From Cranoglanis bouderius (lineage: Eukaryota > Chordata > Actinopteri > Siluriformes > Cranoglanididae): DNA of 64,000 nucleotides. The translations under genes were made by a program, and so were the position numbers. Shown piece after piece: positions 47,218 to 59,829 of the stretch. Position 1 is the first letter of the stretch. Every line of letters begins with the position of its first letter. The stretch spans positions 20,022,569-20,086,568 of the forward strand of contig CM042552.1 of NCBI GenBank assembly GCA_023630585.1, read 5' to 3'. Under the pieces are notes generated by a model that was given only the letters and a program-made list of their open reading frames with translations, made no database searches and had not been told where the DNA came from.

Positions 47218-50200
47218 GTAAAAGAAACAATGGCACATTTCCCCTTTTATTTCCAGCTTTGAAAAAAATTAATGGTTGTGCCTGACACCTCGTATTACAC
47301 AAACAAAATAAATCCTTATCCTGCTGTGTAATCTGTTTGAACATCTGTGTGTGTGTGTGTGTGTGTTTAAGCAAAGTATTTAACCGTCCTGTCTGTTATG
47401 ACACAAAGAGGATTATGGGCGTCTGGAAAAATAACTGTGGCCTCACAGTGCCCTCTCACAGAACATATGCCACCCTGCTGTCCTTTTAAAAAAGGAAATA
47501 AGTGACGCAATTCCACATGACACACAATGTGGAGTAGGGATCCTTCAGTGTGAAGTTAATTCACACACACTGTTACACATTCGACAAAATTCATTTTCAA
47601 ATTTCACAGGGTGTTTGTGAACTTCTGGGACGATCTCAGCAAGGCTGTCTTTGATTCAAGCCTCCTACACAGCTTCTTGGCCATTTTGAATCTTAAAAAA
47701 CAAACAAAAAACAACAACCAAGAATTAGCTTAATTGTAAAATTTTCAAACTGTGGTCTTTGTGTTCTTCTTTGGCCACCAAATAACTTTAGAAACCTTGT
47801 ATAAATTAAAATAATAATTTGGACTGTAATTTCATCGAACCTGATCCAGCTCCTCCAAACTGTTCAAAGTCAAACCAAAAGTCCATGGGGTGGAGTCGAA
47901 CCTGATCCAGCTCTTTCAACTTGTTCAGGGTCTAACTAAAGGTCAAGAGGGTGAAGGTGAACATGGTCCATCTCCACCAAACTTGTCGAAGTCGAACCAA
48001 AAGTCCCGGGGGTAGAGTCAAACCTGATCTATCTCCTCCAACCTGGTCGGTGTTGAACCAAAAGTCCAGGGGGTGGAGTTGAACCTGATCCAGCACCGCC
48101 AACCTGGTTGGAGTCGAACCAAAAGTCCCGGGGGTAGAGTCAAACCTGATCCATCTCCTCCAAACTGGTTGGTGTTGAACCAAAAGTCCAGGGGGTGGAG
48201 TTGAACCTGATCCAGCACCGCCAACCTGGTTGGAGTCGAACCAAAAGTCCAGGTAGTGGATTTGAGATTGATCCAGCTACTCTAACCTGGTTATAGTTGA
48301 ACCAAAAGTCCAGGGGGTGAAGAAAACCCTGCGTGGATGCGTGTGTTTGTTGTTCCGTGTTGCACAGCAGCTCATGGGTTAGGATTTTGGGGTGGTAGTT
48401 AGAGTTAGGGGTTAGGAAGAGTTTGATCACCCCTTGACCTTTTGGTTCTGCAGTGAGGACTACCTCACAAAATCTGCTAAAAATGTCATTCTTAATCAGG
48501 AAGCTAAAAATTTGATGCTGTAACCATGTCTCTGTCCAAAAAAAAATAATAATCAGATAAATGCTGATGAATGAACACAAGAGTAGTTGTTAATGTGTTA
48601 TTGGTCACTCAGCTGATTTTTTTTTTAACATTGGATGAAGTGTTATGTGGCCCTTTACCTAAAGTGAGTTTGATACCCCTGTTCTAGATGTAGCCCTTGC
48701 AGTTCTTCAATAGAAGGACCAAGTCTGCAAAATTCTCTTTCTCTCTGGCACTCTGGGGTTTCCTCTATTTATTCTTCCCCAGGAACAGTCAGTCTGAACA
48801 TAATTATCTGTCTACTGGACTCAGACACTCTATCACTTAGAGACTATTACTCTGAGAACTTGGTCCAGATTCTTTTGATTGTAGTTGTGGGCTTTAATAC
48901 GGAAATAGCAGATGCTCCATCTTGGTAATTGGAGGTCTGGCTGTGATTGCTAGTATCCTGTTTAAGATACTGTCTTCCATACAACATCATCAATAGTAGG
49001 TTTAATTTAAGGCTTTCAACTAGCTTCTATGGAGATTGTAGTGTTCCTCTTCCATCGTGCATGCTGTTCGTTCAACCTTGATCCAATGGAAGAGGGACAG
49101 ACTGGACAGACTGAAATATATGGAGCAGGGAATTATTGTGCTGGATATCTGCCAAAGCGTTAACCATAAGTTCTTCGGATGCATTGCACGCTTTTCTGTT
49201 TTGCCCATCCCGACCAACCTGCTAATGCAGCTGTTCTCCACCTCTGCTCTCACTTGATCCCAGTCCAGATTATATATCTCTTAATTATCATTAAACAACT
49301 AATAAATGGTATAACTGTCCAGTTTCGGTAAGTCTGTGCGGACTGTAGACTCAGACTCCAGTTCTTGGATGACAGGAGCGGAACGCGGTGTGGTCTTCTA
49401 CTGGTGTAGTCCATCCTCCTCAAGGTTTGTGCATTTATGATATGCTTTTCTGCTCACCACAGTTACAAAGAGTAGCTGTTTTAGTTATTCCTCTCAGCTC
49501 GAACCAGTCTGGCTATTCTCATCTGACGTATCAGTGATTCAGTATCAGTGATTCAGTGAATCAGTGATTCACCATTCAGTCTACACTCTAGAGACTGTTG
49601 TGCGTAAAAATCCCAGGAGATCAGCGGTTTCTCAAATTGCAAAGCTGCCACATTTATCATGTCTATCAGCTCTGTTACAGTATTCGATTCGCTCCAATGA
49701 AATATTTTGCTGAATCCGCATCCGTACCATGGATCACCAGATGGCGACCCCTGATCTATATGCAACCTTGAACGAGTGAGTACACAAGCGATTTCAGACA
49801 AAGTCTATTTGTTTGTTGTTTCTGCTCGCTTCATTTACACTCCACGAGTGTGTGTGTGTGTGTGTGTGTGTATGTAAAATCTTTGTTGCATGTTGTAGCA
49901 CACGGCACTAGAGGTCATGCTAAACCCCCGCTGCAACTCATCAGTCTCCATTCTCTCCTGTATGTCCACTTTCCCATTCTAATCCTGTCCGTCCCTTTCA
50001 CCTTCATGCTACCTGCCCTACTGCTCTCGTTCCCTCTCTTTCTCCATTATCACTGGAGTAGCTGTTGTCTACATGCTTAATGAAGACATATGACAGTGCG
50101 GATATAGCCAAGCAAACACATGAGTGTGAGTTCGTGGGTAGTATTTGTGAGAAAGCCTGTATGAGGGTTGACTATAAAATGTACAAAAGAAACAAAAACA

Positions 50201-50689
50201 TGCAGAGAAAGGTGTAAACACTGATATTGTGATGTTTTCTGTAAGGACACATTCATGTAACATTTCTGGAAGGAGTCTCCAGTATCAGTGGAGGTAAAGC
50301 TGTAAGTTTAACAGACAGACAGACAGAATGTGATATATCTGGCCATCCATCCATCCATCCATCCATCCATCCATCCATCCATCCATCCTGCACCTTTATC
50401 GATGAGTAGATTGAAGAGCGAGGCATTGGTGAAGAAGAACAGGTAGGCGAACATCTGGCTCTGGATCTCGACATGGACCTGATACTGCTGCATGAGATCA
50501 GCTGTGGTCTGAAAAACACACAGAGCCCGACGCACGGCCTCGGGCATGACACATACACTGCACATGCATGCCCGTGTGCCCTTCGCCCGCCGGCATGCCT
50601 CCGACGACGACTCGCCTCCAAATGGGCTGCAGTCCAACAAGGCTGGCAACACCACGTACAAGGACTGGAGGAAAATCGCACAAAAACAC

Positions 50690-50735
<46 letters not shown>

Positions 50736-52216
50736 AATCCAGACTGCTTTCAGGACACAATACGCATAGACACAATACGTAGACAGTGGAGGAGAAGAAA
50801 TAAAGGATGATGAGAAAGATGATCGCATTCACTGTGAGTGAAATTTCACATTTGGTTCTGTACATCATACAAAGTCTGCACTTACACTTTGCCTTTGTTT
50901 GCAGAAATGTATTAGATTTAAATCTGATTACTTGCTATAAAACAAGATCTTGGTGGATGCAGAGTATTTTTAAACAGGCCCAATTTGGTGTAAAAACCAT
51001 GACCCTGGCAACCCTGTCATTAACTGTCCGGTAAGCTGCTCCTCCACTGAGCATGGGGCAGCACAACTCCTACCCCAATGGGCTTCTATTAGTGCTTGCT
51101 GCAGTTCCCATTTTTGACCACTAGGTTCAATAATAATGCAATAGTTCTAAATGAGGCGCTGCACCACTATTGTGCAACATATGGAAAGGCGGGCAAATCA
51201 GTAGAACAGCTTAAATCATGTCAAATAGTGCCATTTAAAAAAAAGTTATAACATTTATTAAATGGCTAATATATATAATGACCTTGTAAACATTTTGTTC
51301 TTCTATGGTAATGAATAAAATATCAAAAACAATCTTCCAGAGTAGCATACTTCTGCAGGAAAGATGCTAACCTGGTAACACTGGCTATATGCATGGTGCT
51401 AATTTACATGCTCAAAACTGGTTGCTGATAATTGGGCAAAGTTTAGTACATCTGTGTGTTTTTTTAGTGGATTGTTTTTGAACCCAGAATTGACACCAAG
51501 GTCACATGCATGATCGGTATTTACTACCTTTGTAATGTAGTAGACACACTGCTGAAAAGTGTACATGATCACTTCCTCCAGAATAGTCATCACCTCTTCA
51601 CTGGCTGATATTGTCGCCGAGAGGAGCGACTCTTTAGATCCAGCTGAAGGGGAAACGGAGAATAAATGGATCGCGTGTTAACTATTAAAGCTATAATGTG
51701 TACGTTCAAACATGATTGTTGAGTCAGAGAAGGAAACTTTATAACGTGCCGAGTCAGAATTTTGTACACATGCGTCCGCTTTTTTCACAGCCCAGCTTTA
51801 GGCTCGAAATAAGTCCAGCTACACAGTGACAGACAAGAGCCTGCAGCCAATCAGGGGAGAGTGAGAGTTTTCAAGTTATTGTACTATAAGTGAAAAACGG
51901 ATTCAGGACTGATTATGTTTTGTCCTGCTGCACAGCTTTTATTGATTCTCTAATTTGCTAGAAAGCTACTGAATGACATGAAATCCGTCATCCTTGTTGT
52001 TGGATTTATATTGGTGTGTATCATATGTTGCATGTGTACCTTTGTTGTCCATCATTTCAATATTCTGCATGTACGTAGGCGATTTCTGCTGAATGAAGTA
52101 CAGGATCTCGATGGCATTTGCCATCCAAAAGAAAATGACCTGAAGATCCGGCACAAGGTCAGAGATGCTAAGCAGTGACAGGGAGGCTGGATCCTGACTG
52201 TATCACACACACACGC

Positions 52217-52273
<57 letters not shown>

Positions 52274-52381
52274 TACTGTAAATATGATTACTGCAAGGAG
52301 GAAAAAAATAGCAAATAATATGATTAAGCTATGGTTGAATGGAGGATTAAATAGGAATACAAGACCATGAAAAGACACGTG

Positions 52382-52429
<48 letters not shown>

Positions 52430-52493
52430 TACAAGGTGGAATATGATACCCACTGCTGAGCTTGCTTCTGTGCCAATTCCTTTGTCTTCTCCT

Positions 52494-52553
<60 letters not shown>

Positions 52554-55500
52554 AATTAGTGTAATTAAAATTTGAATAGCTCTGAACACGTGGGAGGAAT
52601 AATACACCTCAGCACAATCTCTCTCTCTCTCTCTCTCCTCCTCTCATTCTCTCGCTGTTTTATTTGCACATCTCTTAATATTCAGCCCGAACAAAACTGA
52701 CCTTCTGTAATTGGATTTTAATAATTAATCAGTTAAGGGACTGGGCTTGGAGCAGTCATTAAATGCTTTGGCATGCTTTCACGGGCGTTCGGTCGATTCC
52801 CAAATTACGTGACACCCCTGCTCCTGCGCTCTTCGTGCTGACCAGCTGCAAAGGTAAATGTTAAGCCGACGGGGAACGAAGACGAGACGCCGACCGAGGC
52901 ACCTTCCTGACCTTCACAGAGGAGAACACGTCCCCTCTGAACAACTGCTCATTTTCCTTTTTGTCTTGTAATTAATTTAGTTAAATAGTGTGGCACAATG
53001 GCACAAGATGCCATTTTTTTTTCGTATTTTTTTGTTAAAAATGTTCGATTATGGTCAAAATGGAGTGTTTTATACTACAATAGGGTTATATTTTTGTGAA
53101 AAATGTTCATTTCAGGTCAATATGGCGCATCTTAACCTACTGCAAGGTTGCATTTTTGTTAAAAAAAATCAAAATGGTGGATTGTAAAATACCGTAGGAG
53201 TGTAGATTTGTTAAAAGTGTTTAATTTGGGTCAAAATGGTGTATTTTAAACTCTCGCAGAATTGTATTTTGGTCAACGATGTTCAATTAAATTGTTAAAT
53301 TGTACATTTTAAACTACCATAGGATTGTATTGTCGTTAAAAAAAAATTGCAATTGGGGTCAAATGCTGTGTTTTAAAGTATTATAGAACTGTATATTTGG
53401 TAAAAATGTTGAATTTTTGGTCAAAATGGCACATTTTAAAATACCATATGGTTATATTTTGTGTGAAAAATGTCCAGTTTGGGTCAAAATGGAGCATTGC
53501 AACCAACCATGGCATAATATTTAGTTTTATTAAAATTTGAAACCACTGTGAAATGTGGAAAACCAACCCGTGCAATGCTCTGGATCTTCTTAGCGATTTT
53601 GAGGAGCAGTTTCCCGAAGCTGCCGGGTGGGAATGAAAGAGCTGAGTGTTGGATGCACAGGCAGAGCAGATATGCGGGAGTGAGCTTGTGATCGTCGCCA
53701 CTCGGCTCGATCAGCGTGAGCACCCGGTTCACCAGCGCGTCCTCTTGGGCTCGCTCAAACTCCAGCGCCAGCTTCCTCTTCTTCGGCCCCTTTGCATTCT
53801 TGGAGCTTTGGCGAAATCCCGCCTGCTCCCGTGGGGCGGCACCGCATGTCGGACACGCCTCCCCGTTTTTGGCGCCGAGGGCGCGGAGGCGGGTCAGGGT
53901 GTGGCCTGGGAGCGGCTTGCCGCTCAGTGGGTCTCTGTATAGGAAGATGTAATGGGCGCCGAATGAAAGCAGGTCGCCATGACGCAGCGGAGTGGGACGC
54001 TCGATACGAGTGAAGTTGATCAGCACAGTGCCGTGGCCGACCGGTTCCAGTAAGAGCCGATGGTCTGAGGATGAGGAAGAGGAAGAAGAGGACGAGGAGG
54101 ACGAGGAAGACGAGCGTCGGCGGCGTATGCGGCAGTGGAGTGGGAGAATGTCCGGAGATGACAGACAGATGTTTGGCCGCGTGCTTGCTGTCTCCTGACC
54201 CACTGTGTGCTGTTCTTTGTTTAGCAGGTAAACCAGGCAGTCCTGTTGGCACAATAAATAAATAAATGGATAAATAATACAACACCAAATGTAAGATTTT
54301 TCAAACATATTACCCCAGCATTCTGAACTGTTTGGTTTGCATCTCGATCCTAACTTAAAATTGAATTTCTTTTTTTGACATCGTGGAGCGACAGTAAATT
54401 GTGCACATGCCATTATCACGCTTTTAATTCACCATTTTCATTTTGAATTAATAAAAAAAAAATAAATCATGTTTTTGTTAATTCGATGCTCTTTTCTGTA
54501 AAGAAAACATCCCGACGGTTTGAAGGATAAGCTGACCGAGCACTCATCTGCTATGCTTAGAGCTCACTCACTTTATGTTTAAAAACGAGTTCGTAATGGA
54601 GACTTCGTGAGTCTTCAGCAAACTCCAGCCCTGTTCAGGTATCGTACAAGTCTGTACTTACGCCTGAGGTCTGAATACCGATGTTTGCAATTTCTATATT
54701 AACTCCTCGCTATGATTGGTCGAGAGTTTGTCACTCACTTGTCGGTTATATCCTTGCAGGAGCAGCAAGTGAGGTGATTGGTAGAGGGAATGCTTGACTC
54801 CGCCCCCCTCTTTGCGCGCATCTGTGCACGCTCGGCCTGACCCGGGCAGTGTAGAGTAGCGCTTCGGTTCCTCCCCCGTCACGCCCACTAGGTTGAGACT
54901 GGTCTCACTGAGGCTGCGGCAGAAGGACGAGCCGTGCTGCAGGGTCATGGTTCCTTTAGCGCGGTTCCGTTGAAGTTTCCGTGCCTGTGCGTTTATATCT
55001 AACAGAGAGAATCCGTTACGAAACTATCGTCTTCCTTCATCATTGACAACCGACTTACTAATCATATGGAGAGTGCAATCCGGCCAGAATGAGGGTTAAG
55101 GGTTAAGGCTTATAGCCTTAAATGATGCAGACGAAATGCGCAAAGTGCACAAACACACACTAAACATTCTCAACATAGCACTGATACAAGGCTGTGGCTT
55201 GCAGATGATGACAATCTAAGAAAAAAAGGAACTCAAACAAAAAGTGCCATGAGTGAACCTGGCCTAAACCGATGAACGTAACAAACGCTTCCAGTTATCT
55301 GCAAAAGTTCTACCGCTTCATCTCCTTCCGCATATATCTTCCAAACACTGAATGAAGGAAAACTTGCTGTCTCAGAAAAACTGTACTAGCATACTCCGCT
55401 GAATGTGTATCTCGACGCATTATGGTTATAGCTCTATGAAAAATTAATAAAAAGAAAGGCTTCAGATAAATATTTACACTTTCCAGCTTGCCTTTGAGAA

Positions 55501-58500
55501 ACCTATTACCATGAGAGTTGAAGTTCTGGAAAAAAAAAAAACAAGCATGAAGGATAATTAATCGTTCCAATGACATGCAGAGAGGTAATAATAACATCAA
55601 TAAAGTGTGAATAAAGGTATAAATAAAGTGACCCATGATATAAGATATAGGGACATGACGGAGCATGCATTACAACATAACTTTCAAAAAATACATAGAG
55701 TAGCATTATTATCCTTGGTAACATGATCAACAACAATTCAAATAAAATTAAAAAAAAAAGAAAAGAAAAGCTTTTAGCACAATCTTGGTGGCGTTTTGGT
55801 GATGCATGAGGTGTTTAGTGATTGATAGTGAAGCAACTGCCGAAGATGATGGTGCTATATCAGCTTTTAGAGGTGAGGAAGTGCTTTCTTGTTGCTGAAG
55901 GACACTGGGACGGCCAAGTAATTATTATTCTCAGACGTTATTTACCTTTGAGGTTTTGGAAATGGAGTGCGTGAGTATGCTGTAGGTATTTATTACAGCA
56001 AATATCTCAATATTTATATATTTAATTTCTCTATTGATATACCTATATAGGGATATAGTGTGTTTATGATACACACAAGAAATGTTCCTCAGAAGACCGC
56101 AATACAGCACCTTGCAGAAGTACTCACCCCTTTTGACTTAATTGGGATTAACAGACATGTGTTGGTTTCATAAGTATTCACACCCCTGATTCAATACTTG
56201 GTGGAACCACCTTTGCACCCCAGTTGTGCCATATTCCTTCCATTTTCACTCTGTGGGATGTTCAAAGTTTGAGATATTTCTTTATAACCAAACCCCAATT
56301 GATACGTTTCTAGAACTTTGTCCTGGACTTGTTTTCATGATCAATCTCTGGATTCTTCCATGAACGTGTGTGATGGTTGGCTTGGAGGTGAACTCCATTG
56401 TGAATTCTGATAGCAACTGGGGTTTCAAAGCAATGGGCGTGTATACTCACGGAATCATCAACTCTTACGTTTTTATTTATAAATAATTTTGCAAACTATA
56501 TTGATTTTTCCACCTACTTCAACATTATGGGATATTTCGTGTAGATTCATGATATATAACCCCAAACAGTGCATTAGTCTGAGAAGAAACCAGGATGCCG
56601 CCACCAACATGCTTCACACGCTAAGTCCACTTCAGTTCCACTAAAATGTGGTGAATATTGATGCAAGGCACTGTATAGCGGTAAGGTAAATAACGATGGT
56701 TACACAAAATAAAGGTATATTGGGTAATTATATTGGTGTGTAGGTACAAATAGTCATATTAATCACTAATACAACTGTGATCTATACAATTAAACACATG
56801 GCTGGACAGAGAAAACTAATTTTCCACTTGACTGAAATGTAGCTGATTAGCCAAGACATGTTTGGTGTTTAGCATTTAATGGACGAGCATCATACAAATT
56901 TAACAAAAAAGTAAATAAATGCTTTACAGAAATCTCATAAATGCTTTACAGAATTATTATTTTTTTTCTATGGAATGCAGCGTTTAATGATCACAATGAC
57001 ATCAGCTTAACTGCAATCAATATTTGTTATGATCGTGGTGGAAAGCGAAGGTGGAATATGCAGTGGAGTATCAGGCAGGGCTTGGTGGGGCTGGTGGTTG
57101 ACGCCGTACCTGAGCACATTCCCCACCTTTAAGATTCGGAGTGCTGGGCAGTACCATACGCCAGCCCCAGGGGGAACTCCGCTGGCATTTACCATGTCCC
57201 CCCTTACTCAGGGTGGACGTTAACACGGGGGAGTGTGTGTGAGGCCCTGGGGGCAGGTGCACAACACAGCAGAGTAGAATACATCAATAAAACAGTAAAC
57301 ACATTCACACACTCATGCACTCAATAACGTTGATATTTATAATGTTTGAACCCAATTGTGTGCATGCAATCCATTTTTAAATGTGCGCTGTCACCACTAC
57401 GAGGCCAAAGCTCCTGCACGGCTATCCCTAAGCCAGATCTCCAACAGTTACACTACAAACACTAGAAGTTTTTCAGCTTACCACTGAGCGACTGTGTGTA
57501 GAAGCATGAAGCTGCCATGTAAGATCTCCAACAGTAGCCCGTGACACATCCACTTTGGTCTTTCATGGACTATAGAAACAAGTCTCAAGTACGAAATCTA
57601 CCAGCGGATCGAGACACATTGCTAATACCCAGGTACAAACTGAAACTTCTTCCTGGCATGCTTCAAGGCAGTGACTTCTTTTGAACAAGGTCTAAACAAG
57701 CCTCGCCAGAAAGCTGCGTCATTTACCAAGCGCCGATGAACTGAACCTTCATTTAGAGCCAGGGATGCATCGCTACCAGTTTTTCAGGACAAGAACGAGT
57801 GCGTGTTTATGTGGGCTCATCGTACGTACTTTCATTGTGCTTCGTTACATGTTTAAGCCAGTGGTCACCAACACTCTTCCTGGAGATCTACCTTCCTGCA
57901 GGTTTCATCTCCAACCAAAATCTAACACACCTGTTTTAGTTGATCGAGAACTTCTTAAGGCAATGATTAGATGGTCAGGTGTGCACCATTATGGTTGGAG
58001 TCTTCAGGAAGGTAGATCTCCAGGAACAGCGTTGTTGACCACTGGTTTAAGATGTTATAATGTTCAAACCAGGTTGATATACAGGTGACTTCTGTAAAAA
58101 CAGTGAAACCACTTTGTGCCTCACTTTTGTTTTTGTTTTCCACCTGTGTCCACCCTTGTTTTTGATTAGTTTCCATATTATGTTCACCTATACCTTGTTT
58201 CCTTTCATTAATTCCTCTTTCTAGTCTAAATTCTCATAATTTGTGAGACTCTTTAAAAAAATTTTGCACATTTCCTGATTACAGATTTTCCTTTCTTGGA
58301 CCCTTGTTTTGTCTACACTATGGATAATAATTACTGGATTGCCCTTGATAAAAAAAAATGCTGAAATGCATGTGTCCTGCCTCTAAATGTGACACTCAGC
58401 AATTTCATGAAGCCTCTCTTGGCATGTGAACCGAGGTCCCCAATTTGACACAACGTCCTCTGCCAGTCCTACTTTCGGATACTGTGACATCACGGCCATC

Positions 58501-59792
58501 ACGGCCAGGATTCTTGCATCATTGCTTGTCCAAGGACAGGAAGTCAACCGGCAGTGCAAGGCTCTACTGCCAGTATGCTTGCTATAGGCACTTATTGTTG
58601 AAATAGTCCGCATAAACTCACACTGCCATGTTATCCAGCCAAAGGACTGTTTAGTAACTTATTTGGTATTACGAATTTGGGATTACTGGAGACTCCTTCC
58701 ATAAATGCTGTTAAAGAAAAGCAATCGACCAATCAGAATCGAGTATTCGGCAGCGGTGTGGTATAAATACTAGTGGCTCATACATTACTGATGAGATGGT
58801 GGTGTCAGTGTGTTGTTAAATAGTTCAGCACCGTGTATCCCTGCCACCTGGCTCCTGTCACACAATGTGTGTTTGGTGTGTGTGTGTCTGTGTGTAGGCG
58901 CGGATTAGCAATAGTAAGCAGCAAGCGTAATCTCCCAACGTCTCCGTCTTCGCTCATCCATAACCCTTTCCAAATCCGTGGCACAATCTGTAAATTTCCG
59001 GTTGAAAAAACTTTTTTTTTTAAGGAACCTGCGTTCTTTGTATCTCCAAATACCAAACAATGAAGGAATCAAGTAACAACTCCGGCTTGCGCAGGTGAAT
59101 AACGAGGATTTTCCAACTCTCAGGTTTAGTCTAGTTACACGAATCCGGACCCTTCCTTAAGCGTATTTCTAGTTGATCGGTTCAGCAGCCGAGCCACAGA
59201 CCGTCCACGTAAATGCACAGACAGGCTTTGTGGGGCCAAGACAAAAAAGCAGAGGATAAATGATCCTGACTAACATTGCGGATATTGATTTTGACCTCCA
59301 CTTTGTGTTTTGGCTCAATGGCCACCTTGTTAAATTCCTAATTTAGCACTATAGCAAACAAAGGAAGGGGAGAGGGAGTGAGAAAGACAGAGGCGTGCTT
59401 CTAATCTTGTAGTGAACGACAGAACAAATAAGCTTACGCTCTTATTTCTGTAAGAAAATAAGGAATTATTCATTAGAGCTTACTTCCTGATGAACAGGAC
59501 CGTGCGAATCTGAATATTCAAATTGTTCATGGGGAAAAAACATAGTGCATTAAAATGCGTCCACTGTGTATTCTAAAAATAACTCTGTATTTGTATTATA
59601 TGGTTAGTATAACCATGAAGAATGAAGCATTAATAATCTGGGCATCTGGTTATCTGAATGGTGCAAACAGTGGCAGGAGTGCAGAGGAATGAATGAAGAC
59701 TGTGGGCTACGCTGCTTCTTTTCTTCCTGCAAACAAGTCTCTGGAGATTCGCCGTGTCTTTAGTGAATGCTGAGGCAGACAATACAGCTGAG

Positions 59793-59829
<37 letters not shown>

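Noticed and set aside
47837..48325. CRISPR-like look of the 61-bp repeats
   Set aside because: Repeats are contiguous without spacers, lie in an intron of a vertebrate gene, and the genome is plainly eukaryotic.
54066..54113. Poly-Ser run as an intron or sequencing error
   Set aside because: Mixed codons, the frame preserved on both sides, and FHA strands continuing immediately after it argue for genuine coding sequence.
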